Shown here: piece after piece, positions 11,583 to 24,479 of the stretch
Layout of the letters: each line of letters opens with the position of its first letter
How positions within the stretch are numbered: the stretch's first letter is position 1
DNA from: Psilocybe azurescens
Lineage: Eukaryota; Basidiomycota; Agaricomycetes; Agaricales; Agrocybaceae
Length of the DNA: 64,000 nt
Direction: 5' to 3'
NCBI GenBank assembly: GCA_023853785.1
Contig: JAJIRX010000711.1
Coordinates: 146,786 to 210,785, forward strand
The notes under the pieces: generated by a model
Databases searched by the model: none
Told to the model about the DNA's origin: nothing
Seen by the model: only the letters and a program-made list of their open reading frames with translations
Translations under genes and position numbers: made by a program

Positions 11583-12918
11583 TTACGCACAATAGTAATA
11601 ATCGTCGATCAATGGCATCCAATCCTTCAATAAAGCACCAAACAGTCCCAGCAAAGGTGTGTGGGCTGTTCGAGTAACAAATAATTCGAGTTTCGGGCTT
11701 AAATTGCGACTTAGTAGAAATTGAGTAACAGTATTTGGACAGCACGCACCGGGTGTATAAATCCCAAATGGATCCGCGAAGAAGATACCATAGCATGTCT
11801 TTGTCTCTTTTGGCGTATTCACTCCGCTCAAGCTCAGCTGAGGGTGATGGAGTCCGGCGAAGACTACGCGAGGCAAACTCCATGAATAAAGCTATTGTGA
11901 TAGCCCGGTTTGGTCGTTCTGAGGATTTCCGGTCGGCTACCACTAGTGATGCTATGAGACAGATAAACAAGTTGGTTCAGATTATCATCATGTGCGTATG
12001 ATGCATGTCGTGCGCACCATAAATAAGAGGACGGAGAATATATATTGTTTCTGCCAGCCAATCCCGAGGTCCAGAGAGTGTTCTCATAAGAGATATAGAA
12101 GGTTTGACTGAAGATGTAGTCAACGCTTTCGGAAGCAAGTAATCTTCGGCTGAGACATTGGCCTGAGCAGGCGTAAGTAATGGATGCGGGGGCAGTGGGA
12201 CAAGATTGTTGCGAAGGTGATCTGGTGTCATAGGTGGCGAATGTTGGGGGTGATGAGGGGGCCAAAGTGGGAGATGAAGTATTGCTCAGAGGTGGCAAAC
12301 TAGCAGGATCGAACTCCCGCTCAGGAATCGGCGGTGAGAGCAAAGGTCGGCGAGTAACTTTGAGTATAAATAGGCGCAACAATGCTCTGAGTGTATCATT
12401 CAGTATACAGGATTTCCATAGAGTCGTAAGAATAGTTACTTGATCGCCTCGAGAAGAATGACGGCCCGCCATCTGGTTTTCTCGGAAACCTTCCGCCTCA
12501 GACCCATCTCAACAACAAGCTCTGTGAAGCGAAGAATTTGTAGGACACGAGAGGCTAGTTTGTATAGGGGTTTCTTGTCAGTCCATGCTCTTGTGTAGCG
12601 GGTATGTAGACTTGTGGGGATAAGGGGGCGGTATGAAGAGTTGTCCTTAACAATGCGCGCCAATAATGTATCATGATACATGCTCGTTACATTGAGCAGT
12701 GAGGTTACTGTATATATGATACTTGTTAATCGCAATGACCTTCAGTCAATAGGTACTTGCACTGAAGTCGTACTTACAAGCTTCTGACGCGAGCTCTGCA
12801 TCCTTGAAACGACCAGGCAAGAACCAAGTGATGGACCGAAGCGAAGATTCCAAGGTCGAGATAGTAGAGACATTGTTTATGAGAAATGCCTCATATTTAT
12901 CCTTTTGGAGAATGCCAT
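11583..12918 (-). CDS. PEX16: peroxisomal membrane biogenesis protein PEX16
   Basis: The N-terminal region reads YEAFLINNVSTISTLESSLR and SITWFLPGRFKDAELASEA, the PEX16 start signature. It is followed by RYTRAWTDKKPLYKLASRV, LQILRFTELVVEMGLRRKVS and EKTRWRAVILLEAIK. A long Pro/Ser linker and a conserved C-terminus follow (KRDKDMLWYLLRGSIWDLY, LGLFGALLKDWMPLIDDYYY). PEX16 is an integral membrane protein that recruits PEX3 and peroxisomal membrane proteins. The start ATG at 12918 opens MAFSK but is one base out of frame with YEAFL. The four-base T run at 12903-12906 needs five, so a missing base is likely. The last intron uses a GTGCGT donor. It is divergent from the coiled-coil gene at 13181. 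Confidence 0.87.
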
Positions 12919-13180
12919 GGCATGAAGTAGGACAGAGAAAGAGAGACGACTGAGCTCAGGATATGCCCCGCGAGTTACACTTGATTCCTTCAAGACGCCG
13001 ACCCGGACACTTCACATATCCTGTCACGCATCACACATCACACATCATTCGCCTGAGTCACGCTTTCCCAGAATAGGCACTGTCTTGGTTTGAGATGGCT
13101 GCCTTGTGGTGTTCTCAGCTACTTATAAGGATACGGTGCGAGCGCAAGCGCAAGCGCAACCTCTCTCGTCCCGTTGCTCC

Positions 13181-14624
13181 ATGTCGCGCTCTGCATCACA
13201 CTCGCTGGATGTTCTCCGCACGAGTCCCGTTAGGGGGCAGCTGGAACCCTACGACCCTCGCACTCCGAAGGGTTGCAGATATATCCAAACCACAGATACC
13301 CCAGATGAACTCAAGGTGATTCAACCATGTTGATAAACAACTCAGCATCTTCTGAACCATATTTAGATGCTACTACCTCCCAGTACTGCGTCAATGTACG
13401 AACAATTGTTAAACCTGGAAAATTACGAACTTTCCAAGAAACCAAACATCTCTTGGGAACGTATCATGGAAATCCGCCATCTGAAGGACCGAATGTGTCG
13501 CAAATGTCAAAAACTGGCCAAGACGACTATGCCTATTGCAAGAACATCATCCCGCGGCGACTCATTTGTTTTCCAGACATTTGTCGCTCCTCCAGACTTT
13601 CGAGTAAAAGAAATGGAGAAATGGTTTAGAGATCAACAGAAACGTGGTACAACAACTTTACCTCGGAAGGCCATCGCACCGAATGCTTCTAGCACGCAGG
13701 ATTACTCTATGGCAGGTCCATCGAGCAGTCGTCCAGTGCCCCCGCCGTCCACAAAGCAACCTATTCGAAGGTCGATAACAAATCCAGAAACGTCAACAAA
13801 TCTCAAGCAAACTCTGTTTTACAAACCTTTACCTGTACAGCCATCCCGTCTAGTTCAACCAGAACAGAGGTTCTCTTTAGCATCGGTACCTCCACTGCCT
13901 GGACTCGCCGACATTATGTCTCCACCTCCTCTTCCTGTACTATTACTTTCCCAACGCGAGAGCTATGGACTTGAAGCCGACGACTTGCAACCCGAGCCTC
14001 CGTCTGACAACATCCCTATACCCGCTCCCTATCACTGAGGCTGGACCTTCTGAACCTGCTCCCGAGCCCAGTCTCCGACCGTCTCTTTCCAGGAGAAACA
14101 GCAACATCAAGCGCAACAGCATGGTCGAATTGAAAACCGTCTCATGGGCAGACAACAACGAGCTCGACAATCAATTCTCCAAATACGCCTCCGCCGCGCG
14201 CGAAGCTCAGGCATCAGGTGAGAACGTCCTCGAATCCATTTTTGGCCTTTCAATTACCCTTTTCTGACAACGTTTTGTGGGCGCAGGCAAATGGGACGAA
14301 GTTCGCGTTCTATATTTAGAACAGATCAATGGTCTCGAAAATCTTCATTTGCAGGTCAAAGAAGGCTTAGAGCACCTTCGTTCTGAAACGGATCATCTGC
14401 AACGCATTGATGAGACGATACGAAGACAACGTGGAGCGCTGGATGCTACTTTCCAGGACTTTGAAAAAAACAAGCATTGTTCCAAGAAAAAGGTCAGTTT
14501 GTACTCTGTGGCTTTATGCTATTTACCGACATTATTATCAGTTCAAGAAGCCCTGAGTGAAGCAAATGATGCTCTTACACGACAAGGTTTGAAAAGAGAT
14601 CTGGAGCCTATTAACGAATCTTAA
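13181..14624 (+). CDS. hypothetical protein with C-terminal coiled coil
   Basis: Not recognised. Exon 1 begins MSRSASHSLDVLRTSPVRGQ and joins exon 2 (MLLPPSTASMYEQLL) after an intron at about 13316-13366. A basic region follows (WERIMEIRHLKDRMCRKCQK), then a Pro/Ser-rich middle. After a further intron near 14219-14285 comes a helical region with heptad-like spacing (QINGLENLHLQVKEGLEHLR, DETIRRQRGALDATFQDFE) that probably forms a coiled coil. Two frame breaks occur: near 14025-14035 an extra base, and at the A run 14464-14470, where seven A stand in place of eight. The frame then resumes as QEALSEANDALTRQGLKRDL and ends INES. Both are probably sequence errors, because coding character continues on each side. 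Confidence 0.6.
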
Positions 14625-14869
14625 CGATCCTAGAAATGACTGACTGTTCCTTTCTTTTGTTTGTAAATGTAACGACATCGTATCTTTTTAGCCTCTATAT
14701 GTCATTAGGTGATTTTACATAGTGTTGTATTTACTAGAATAAATCATCTCTTACTCGTCAGAAAGAAATGTATGCTACGGCTACGGTATCTTGTCATAAC
14801 GACTAATATCTCCTGAGGTATAAATAAGGTATACAAAAGTGGAATAAAATGAATGATGCAATAAGAGGT

Positions 14870-17315
14870 TCATAAGGATGTGCGCCGCCGCTTCGCATTC
14901 TTCCACCAATAACGAACAAGGGATAGATAACTAATGAGGATGACAACCGCCAGCGAAAGAATAACGCCAAACACATTGTGAGGACTTCCCACTGTATGCG
15001 CATTTGTGGGTATCGTGACATTCAGAGAGAACAGACCTATTTTGAAGTCGGTCAATGGCTCAAGCATCAATCAACAAAGGGCACTCGTACCGGTTAGGGT
15101 TTGAAGACATAGTACTGAAAGAGTGACTACTGTTAAGAGCAGTAAATTCATGTCGGTGGAGCCCTTAGAGGTCTCTGACATGGCCCGGAGTTGAGCCAGG
15201 TATGTTGGATGAGACTGGCTAAGCATGCGCTCATAATGAACCAGAGAATGTTGCAAAGTCAAGATATGGTCTACAAAAATGAATACATCATGCATACCCC
15301 TAATGAATCAGGCCATGACTAACCTTGAACATCTCCCATGTAGATTGCCACCTCAAATTCCTCGGTACTGTGTCCCTCTGCAGCTGCCCTTGCAAGGCGT
15401 TTTTGTATTTGTGTGACCACATCCGATTTCGTGGCAAGCAATCGACCCAATACCGTGACCAGTTTTCGGGTTCTGGCCATACGTCGCAAAGTGAGCTGCG
15501 TTCCACTGGGAGCCGTCTGCGGCCTGGCCCAGAGTAGACTCCAGGCATTAGTGACACGTCGTTTAGCACGACGCAAAAAAAAGACGGATGCTCAGTCGAG
15601 GGGATGCAAAGTGAGGCCGGTAGGAATTGCGCAATTTCTCAGCAGGCGAATATTTCTCCTTTATCAACGTTGTTTGAGACAGCGGTGATTCCTCTAGCTT
15701 AAGAAGGGGCATGAAATCAGACGTGATAGACCTTGCAAGTTCTACAGGAGGTCCAGCGGGCATGCTCAGGTCGGGTTCCCCACTGTAGACAATATGATCT
15801 ATAGCGACTGCTTCCTTTTCAATATCCTCGAGAAAGGGAAAAAATGAGTCGACTATAGAGTCGAGGATATTATGGGTGATCCAGTCTAACATAAGCATTT
15901 CAGCGGTTTGAAAACTGGGCAGAGAAGACAGATAGCCGACCTGAGGATTTATTTACAAGTTCCTCTCGCAATACCAGTCTATTTCGTACACGATTGGTGT
16001 GTTCTGTATAATGATTAGTTGACGTATTATGGCAGTGGTGAAATTGATGTACCAGAAATATCTGTGAAATGAAACTGAGCTAGCCATTTAGTTTAGATAT
16101 ACCAACGGGTTGTGCGAACATACGCAGCATATCCCATCCTTAAAAACGGTAAGGTATACATTGGCCTCTCCGATCGAACCTTCGTCAAGCGTAGTTTTAT
16201 ATGGTGTCTCCATGAGTCCAGTTTCACGACGAATTTTATCTCTGGTAGCTTGACTTTCGATGGCTCGGAATGATATAAAGTAGTAGCCCAATTTACTAAA
16301 TAGTTCGAGTTTTTCCCGAGGATCTTGCTGAAGAATATCTTCGAGTGTTAGTGGATGAATATGCAAAAGCTGATTAAACGGTGAACTCATTGCAGCGTTT
16401 GTTCGATTTGTTCAGGCGTACCTTGCCAATGGCCCGTAGGTCTGCCCAAGTAGGGTTGGCTACATCTAAGAACCATGCTTGGGGTTTAATCTGGGGTTCC
16501 TCACGAATCATCGTTGATTTGGCCAGTCTGGGTTCTGGTGTAGCTCGTTCTTTGCCCTTTCTCCCTTTCCGAATACCGATTGGGGAAGCGGACATTGACC
16601 TAGGTATCGAGGATTTACTACGTTGAATACGAGGGACAAAATGCGCGGGGGCTTGAGGGGAGTCAGAAGCAGCATCAGCCAGAGCAAAGAATTTGTTTCT
16701 TGGACGGGGACGACGATGTCTGGCCGGTTTCCGAATCGCGATATCAAGCTGCGTGAGGACTAAAGGCAACGATGTCGTCCATGTGGTACGACGGTCTGTC
16801 CCATGAAATGCATCAGTACCGATTTGGGTAGCTTGGTGCGCATGCACTGCCGGCATGATGGAAGAAGGCAGATATAACGCAAACTCTCTCGGGATCTGCC
16901 TTGACTTTTCCAAAGCCTTCATGCGTGTTATCCGAGCTGCGATATCGCGTTCGGAGACCATTGTGCGCAGCGAGGAGACGCTGCGTGGCCTCTTCCTGCG
17001 CCTTCTAGCCAGTTGAGATCTTGTGAGTGTGACCACGGAGGAGCGGGATGACGATGACGAGGATGAAGATGAGCTCGACGAATCAGATGCATTGGAAGAA
17101 TTTCCTTTGACATTCCGCGACCACCTTGTGATTGCGAGCTCGAGTTTAGCAGCGATGGCTCCTAAACGACCCCCGGCCAGAAATGAAGACGATGAAGAAG
17201 AAGACACGGAGGAGGCTGAACTGGATGAAAGGGATGGAGCAGGAGCTGGAAGGTCATGGTGAGGAGGATCGCCCCTGTATATGTCTTCCTGATTATACTC
17301 AGTGTGGACGGACAT
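14870..17315 (-). CDS. CorA-type (MRS2/ALR-like) divalent cation transporter
   Basis: A long N-terminal extension is rich in Ser tracts and basic residues (SQLARRRRKRPRS). The CorA fold follows: WFLDVANPTWADLRAIGK, then LLHIHPLTLEDILQQDPREK, YYFISFRAIES, VYLTVFKDGICC and FHFTDISEHTNRVRNRL. A stalk helix comes next (LDWITHNILDSIVDSFFPFL, VTVLGRLLATKSDVVTQIQK), then two C-terminal membrane helices (LLLLTVVTLSVLCLQTLTG and VFGVILSLAVVILISYLSLV). The first helix ends GLFSLNV, where CorA proteins have GMN, so the signature reads SLN. The frame slips at an eight-base A run (15575-15582) that should hold seven. Likely plasma-membrane or vacuolar Mg2+ (or other divalent) transport; the ion is not determined. 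Confidence 0.85.
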
Positions 17316-17464
17316 TGAAATGAGGTAGCAAAACGAAAGTGGAGGTGTGCAAGACTGACATGGGCAAATGAGAGTGTGAAGAAAAACAAACGACGGAAGA
17401 CAATTACGACGGTGTTCTATTTTAACATTGTTCTCACGCCAAGGATGAAAGTAGTAAATGAAAG

Positions 17465-18948
17465 CTAAGCCACTCGTCGCCTCTTAACACCAGGCCAGCC
17501 AGAATCAGCTTCCATCCCGCGTTTGCGACTCACTCCCTCTTCGCCCTTAGCATACGGCCGAGATCGCTTCTCTTTCTGACTTTCTTTCTTTTGTCTCTTG
17601 TCCATCACCTTCTTCACTGCACGTTGTCCGCCCTCCTTGGCCAGTGCTTCGTATTTCGCCTGCACGATCAACTTCTGTTGTTCCCCTGTAACAGACACGT
17701 CCATTGAGTGTCATTTCTGAATTTATAAAAACTTCCGTACCTTTTTTCAAATACCATGCTCCTTTGCCTTCGCTTCGTTTCGCCAGCTCTTCCTTCTTAA
17801 CTTTACCTAGCGCATCCCTTTGCACTTGGTCCAGTCGATCCTTGTTCACTAAACTTTCTGCTCGTTTGATGGCCTGTTCTAGTCGATAAACCTCATGTTC
17901 TCGTTCACTCCGTAGTTCCCTGGGAGATGAAGCCAGCGCTTTACGCGCTTGTTTTAACGTATCTCGTAGAGCGTGGAGTTCTTTTTCCGGTTCTCTGTCA
18001 GGAAGCTGTACGATTTCGAGAATTTGTCTACAGAGAATTCCCCTGCAGTAGGAAGGAATCTCGGATCCCGTGGAACCTATGTACCATGATCAAAAAATCT
18101 TTTAACAATAAATGAGAACCTCCTACTATTCTGGGGACCTCTACAACGGTCCTGCGTCTGGTAACAGGTCTCTTTGAGGTAACTTCGGTAGGCCTAAGAG
18201 ATATGAATTAGTATGTTATAAAGTACGTTAAAGCGATAGAGAACTCACGCATGTTTGCTTGACCTCTTAGTTATGTCTGTCCGACGTTTGGCGTTCCATT
18301 CAACCTTCTCGATCTTCTCTTTGCCTTTACCTTTCGTATCACTAGTCTCTGGTCCACTATCACTCGAGTTGCTGTGACTGTCTGCATCCGAATCCGAATC
18401 ACTGTCAGGCTCTGCTTGACTGAGGATACGCTGAGCTTGGCGAAGAGCTCCTAAAGGTAGATCCTGTAGGTCTGTTATTCGATAAGTGAGGATGTCCTCG
18501 CGGTATTGAATATGCATCGCGTACTATTCTTCAACGATACCTAATTAATAGCCAAAGGTGAACTTTAGTCATCAATTGAACAAATTATATACCATACCTC
18601 GGATGGTTCTTCAGGTTTTGCCTTATTCTTGATGGATTCCTTATGTACAAAGTCCTCTTCATCTTCCTCCCACTGCGCGACTCGATGAGCATCGGCATCG
18701 GCATCGGCATCTTGTTCATAATCTTCTTCTATTCCAGAGCCTTGACTAGAGCCTTCCTCAAACTCTTCCGCTTCACTAGATTCTTGGGCATGTTTGCCTT
18801 CGTCTTCACTTCCACTTTCAGAATCAAAATGCGTAACTTTTGGTACGGCTTTGGACTTCGGCGGGGGTTCAGATGACCTGGGCTGTTTCCTTTGTGCGCC
18901 CGGTTTACCTGGGGCGGGTCTCGTTAATGGTCGAGGGCGGCGAGGCAT
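17465..18948 (-). CDS. RRP36: rRNA biogenesis protein RRP36
   Basis: The N-terminus [18 protein letters not shown] is followed by an acidic stretch with a short Asp-Ala run and many Ser/Asp/Glu. The family core follows: [94 protein letters not shown] and WYLKKG. It ends in a basic tail ([20 protein letters not shown], then GVKRRRVA). RDPRF, the Y-x-F-L-type helix and WYLKK are the Rrp36 signature. Rrp36 is an SSU processome/90S factor needed for early cleavages of pre-18S rRNA in the nucleolus. Five to six introns. Acidic and basic halves are typical of the family. Confidence 0.92.
18688..18711 (-). repeat. GCATCG microsatellite in RRP36 coding sequence
   Basis: Four near-perfect copies of a six-base unit encode an Asp-Ala run in the acidic part of RRP36. 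Confidence 0.7.
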
Positions 18949-19428
18949 TGTTACAAGTTTATTTACGTGAGTCTGAACGCGCCAGAAAATATCGGCATTG
19001 AACTTCACAGAAAGATTTAATCTGGACGTCCAAACCAAACATCGGCAATTTAAGTCAGTTGAGCCAATTGGAGCCACGTCAAACCAAAGGCAATTTAAGT
19101 CAGTTGAGCCAATTGAGCCATTATCAAAATCAAAGTCAGTGAGCTCCAGTGCAACTCCAGTGAGTTGCCAGTATTAACTTTTAAGAACCGGACGCTTACT
19201 TGCAGCGCCCAACAACGGCGCTCGGCATGCTCCGATACAATCTAGAAGTCTGAGTACGTCGCTTTGTTTTTATGCCAAAAATTCTACGCAGGCTCAATCG
19301 GCGAGGTCGGATGTCATTAATCCAAATATTAGAAATTTCTCCAGAGAAAATCGGCATGTGTCATAGCATGTCACGGTTAATTGAAGGGAGAGCAGAAAAC
19401 TAACAATAGTATTATACATACATACATA
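18949..19428. other. intergenic region upstream of RRP36
   Basis: About 480 bp between the RRP36 start and the stop of the large membrane-protein gene. It should hold the RRP36 promoter. The one structure I see is the pair of 27-bp direct repeats listed separately. Confidence 0.45.
19044..19115. repeat. 27-bp direct repeat, two copies 45 bp apart
   Basis: Two identical 27-base copies at 19044-19070 and 19089-19115, each opening GGCAATTTAAGTCAG and closing CCAATTG. A third partial copy of the TCAGTGAGC type follows near 19134. They lie about 100-170 bp upstream of the RRP36 start, so regulatory use is possible but unproven. Confidence 0.75.
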
Positions 19429-22400
19429 TCACGAAGACCGCACTTGACTTGGGAAAGTAGTGGAGTCTCGGTAGTCATCTAAAACCACATACCGTCCATC
19501 CTTCACCATTACATCCAGATAAAGACCACGTGAACGCGGTCCCGACCTCCATAACGGCGTAATACCCATCCAAGCGCCCAACTTTGTTAGCCACTTGTGG
19601 CTTATAGGGTGCGCTTCATACGGAGGATCGCTCAACAAGCCTTCCCATCTATAAGTGGGACGGGCGCGTATCCATGAGTCGTCATGATCTGTCCCGCCGC
19701 CTGTACCCAGCGTAGATGGTTGTCCCTGAGTAAGAATATCAATGTCTTCCATATCTAGCTCGCGTTTATCGTTTCCGATATGAAACATGACCGCCTATGA
19801 AAACCGTCAGATCATTACGAAAATATGACAAGCTCAAAGTAGCTCACTTGTTTCGAGTCTCTAAAAACGGTATCGTTCAAGCGAAGATACAGTTTGTTCA
19901 GAAATCCGGTATGGAAAAAATCCCCCGGCGAGGCTTTTTGTGAAGCATTCCTCTTTGGGTAAGAAAATTCACCAGAGCCGCCCGAGGTAATGGCGTATAT
20001 GCAATGGACGTCTTGTAGTATGGATTGAAGTCAACAGCATACTTTTCCAGGCTGGATATGGTATCGTGATTTCTGCGCCACAGATCATCCTACGTAAAGC
20101 TCAGCACATGAAGAGATCAACAAACATTCACAGACTCACCCAGAAGATGTACCACCAAGTAGCAAGCTCTGAAGTGCTAACAGCTTCAAGCCGAGTATAA
20201 GCCGACCTGAAGGCAGCCTCGCTGTTCAGCATCAATTCCTGAATTCGACAATCCCCCTCGATTTCGCACAATCTTTGTACTAGTCCATCCGGATCGCGAG
20301 GATGGTCATAGACATAAGTCAGGAATCGATAGGTCATAATGCGCGTTTTCCGCTGACATTCTTGTCTATGATGTCGCCTGTAATGCGAAAGTTTCTCCTC
20401 GATTGGAAAAAGACCTTCATCGACGAGTTTTCGGTTGATCTGAAGAAAACGTGCGAGTAAGGGTGTAAGATCAAAATCCTCATTCAGCCCTATGACATCG
20501 CTTGAGACTGTCATATCCCTCGAGTATTTGAGCTCGATATCAAAGCCACTACCAAGTTGAAGCCCCTGGTATACCAAATGGCCGCGGCGTTTGATCTTCA
20601 AAAGAGCATGTTCATAGTGTGTCGAGGTGACAGCGCGATAGCGTTTCGCATGCCACCAGTCGGTATGTGATCCTACAGGCTGAGAACACAAGTCCACTTA
20701 ATTGTACAACATAGGGAATGTAAATAGATGAGCTTACTTGCACGTATTCATATGGCCATTGAATTACTCGACCTTCTAGGGCTCTCAACGACATCCGTAC
20801 GTACCGCCTTCTCTGAATATCTCGACTGGAATTTTGCAATATGAAAGCCTCAAGGTCGCAAGCATCATTCAGCACCGCATAAGGGCCATCGTCGTACCGG
20901 ATAACCTACAAGACCAGCTCATTGGTCATAAATCCACTTTGAACCAACGAATACGCACGAGTGTAGGTGGAAAGGGGATCCACCAAGCATTTCCAAAGTA
21001 ACTCTTGCAGGCGGGGTTGGAGCCGTCCTCAGACCTTTTCCAGTAGCTATCTGGTCCAATGTAGTTCTTCTGGATCTCATCCTCGAGATGCCTATACCAA
21101 GCGAAATCAGGCCCAGTGGTTAGAGCAACAGCCCTTTTGTACGCAACGATGCCAACTTCGCGTAAGATCTGCAAGATGCAGATTGGATACCTCGGACTAT
21201 TGGCAAAAAAGGTACAATACATACCTTGAGATTTTCCACATGTCTTTCACCTGGTGTGTTCATGAAATTAAGTAGATATGGAGGGAATTCCGAGTCTCGC
21301 GCCTGAGCAAAGGCCATGACTTGCTCTTTGGGTATTTTGCATTCAGGGTCAGTAAGTAGAAGGGTCGTGACTGATTCTTGCCAGATTCGCCTTTTGGTAT
21401 GAATGGAGGAAGAGGTTATATCTAACCTTTGGTTATATGCGAGTTAATTTGTGTGGAAGGAAGTGGACGAAAAGATGTACCGAGGAGAGAATATGTCGAC
21501 GCCTTTTTAAGAGAGGAATGATTAGTAGTCGATTTCTATGGAAGAATGAAAACGTACTGAAATCTATCCTTCGCGTCAATCCTATTTTAGTGTCAGACAT
21601 TGCTTTGGAAGAAGAAAATGCAAACACGCACTCTTGACTACCCTTTGCATCCAATTGAAGTTAATGACTGAGAAGTCTGTATTGTGTGTCAAGCGCGTGC
21701 CATTGAAATTTATGAACCAAAGGAACTTACAAAATCCAAGCCCATACGTTACAATGTAGATGCTAAATTTGAGTTCATAACATTTTGTACACTGAGAGCG
21801 TTTGATGCCCACGCACCAGTAAAGCACATAAGAGTCTATAATGTCCTTGCCAGGAATATTCAAAGTGATGGCTAGAGCGGTTGCCGATGTGGAGAGATAA
21901 TTGAGTCTAGACGTCCATTCACTGGCATTGTTCACAGGGTCCAGAAAGGGGGCGAAAGTGCATTGAGCAATGAAGAATGCCAGAGTCGAGACTAACAGGA
22001 GAGATTGTCGAATAACAGGCACTTTAAAACGAGATAAGGTGCGAAATAAACAATTATCGGGATCGATAACAGCAATGATCACAAGGGTGCTGAGCTTTGC
22101 AAAGAGATATGTAGATATGTAGGTACCCCAGCCACGACGAAACCCTGTGGTTGGTTGTAAGGAAAAGGACACTGGGAAGAAGAGTGATAATAATACCGTT
22201 GTATAAAAAAGCAAATGGATTGCGGTCACGATTGAGCAACCGGTGATATTCTCCGTCCAAATCCACGCTACTGCGAGGACGACCAAGCTCAGTGAATTTG
22301 TCCAACTTTGGAACAGAACGTCGTATGACACGACGAAGGGCAATGGGAAACCAGATAGCAAGCTGAGAATATATGATTAGTCAAGGCACGCCAATCGAGA

Positions 22401-24025
22401 CCCAGATAAGATACGCACGAATAAAAACGTGATTGCGGACAAAACAACCGCAATTGGTGCAAGATTAACTTCATTTCGCTTCATAGTCGTTGTCCAACAA
22501 AAATCCAGGGGATCACGGAACTCGGACGGAGGTCCGAGAGGAGTAACGATGGGCGGGAAAACTGTCGAATTCACGTAGGGATTGGGTATAGCCCACAGTT
22601 CCTCAGACCAAACTAGGACATGCAGCGACATTGTGCTCAAGGGTAAATAAAGTATAGTAAGCAAAAGGTTACTATGAGAATGCCCCACTGGTTGCGTTTC
22701 GTTTCTGTTTGTTGTAAACCTTCAATAGACGTGTAGCGATCGCATTGGCCGGTCGATAGATGAAAGTAGTACAGGAGTACGGCTCCAATCGCCATGAAAG
22801 CCAGAAGAAATAGCAAAGACTGGACAACAACAGGAGCAAAATTCAGGGCAAGGACATTGGGACTAACCAGAATGAAAGTTTGAGGTCGAATCCACCGAGC
22901 AGTAGATAAGATGTACATACATAGTACCTAGAAATAGCTTTCGCCACTTGTCTTCGATGTCAATGCCTCTCATTGGTACTGGAATAAACTGGTGAGCATC
23001 AATCCATGCATGCAGATGACACCATCAAACCTATAGTACTTAAAATCAAAGCAAAGATTTGCACCGTGTTGACGAGTCCTTGTAGACTGTAAAAGATGCC
23101 AGCGCACTGGAGCCCTGGAAGAAGTGTGAGTCACAATTCATAGAAACGCGCAGGTTGTTCTCACCAAGAAGCCGATGAGGAAGTTTGTGGAGCCACCAAT
23201 GATTGAAGTTCTGTTTCTCCATGCAGGAGCTACGGTTGAATTGGTTTCCAAGTCATCAAGAGAGTGACCTGTTTTGGCCAATGCATCCATGGGCGGGAAC
23301 ATCCCTCCAGGACATTCCTCATCTTCGTTTCCAAGATATGGAGCAGGTAGTAAGGCGATATAGTGGTCCAGTTTGGGGAGCCAAAGAGGGTACGCGTTTC
23401 TTGAAAAGACTGCTAGAGCAGGGACCGATTTCTGAGAAGGGTGCGACCTTCCTACACGTCGAAAATACGTTTGAGTGTTTGCGGAGCCGTTGTCGTTTGA
23501 CCTTGTCTTGTGGGGTGGATAGATATGTTTGAAGAATGTGGTTGTTTCTCCATCACAGTCACCGGCACTGCGTGTTGCCGAAGGATTAGTACCATTTGGC
23601 TGTGGAATTTCGGAGAATGAATCCGTTAAAGTGGCTTGGGTAGACCGATTAGTATTTGTTCGAGAATTGGAGACTTTGGTGTTATGTGGACCTTCGGTAT
23701 AGTTTGTCTTTGAATCCGTGGTTGTAATTGTTGGAGATATACTCAGAAGAGTATCACGCGAGCTAAAGGGTGTCGTAGATTCGGCTTGATCTAGATGCAG
23801 AGGTGCTCTGGAATCCTTGTAAGTAACAGTAGCTGCTGCATTGTGGTTGATGAAACGAGCAAGTCGAGGGTGAGGAATTTTAAATTCTGAAGGCCCGTCA
23901 ACCTGATCGGCATGGCTCTTAATATCGAGCTGTTCCGTTTGTCGAGATCGAACTTGAGAGCCTGGCTGAGCAAGTGGCGAACTTTTAGGCTCTTCGAATT
24001 GTTGCACCAGATCTTTCACGGCCAT
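19429..24025 (-). CDS. large multi-pass membrane protein of unknown function
   Basis: Not recognised as a named family. Exons join without a stop from the Ser/Thr-rich N-terminal part (MAVKDLVQQFEEPKSS) through some seven or eight hydrophobic helices, for example VVVQSLLFLLAFMAIGAVLL, YISTYLFAKLSTLVIIAVI, QSLLLVSTLAFFIAQC and IYIVTYGLGFYFSVINFNW. A large soluble C-terminal half follows (RRIWQESVTTLLLTDPECKI, WIPFPPTLV, RYVRMSLRALEGRVIQWPYE, KIKRRGHLVYQGLQLGSGFD). An upstream in-frame ATG at 24280 would add 85 residues. One frame slip lies at 20009-20014, where a G seems missing before the segment that continues GSGEFSYPKRNASQKASPGD. It could be a transporter or a membrane sensor; I cannot tell. 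Confidence 0.6.
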
Positions 24026-24479
24026 GATTGCATCGACCCCGGTGTGGTTATGATTACCAGTGCATGGGAGTATAGTACCTAGTACCAATGGCTGTTTGAA
24101 CCCAGAATAACTGTGTTGTTGAGGCTGGGCGAGTAGGGCGACACAAGGGAGGAAGCCACAGTTGCTGCCAGGCCGATTCGTGCGCCGTGCGACTGAGGTC
24201 CGTGCCTTGACATCAAACCACTTGAGATGAATATATATGGGTAAATTATCCTTTTTGGAATCATCAGCAATATCAGGCAATATTACGACTCCACGGGTCG
24301 TTTAAGTGGCCGGTTTAGATCCCGACACACAACACAGTACACAGCTGTGCGCAGTGATTGGGTATAAATTAAAGATTTTCTGCGCATTATATAATATTTA
24401 CATCAAATATTTAAATGGATTATAATGGCAAGTGAATCATATTTAAAATAAAGATAGATGTTGGGTAGTTGGATACCGT

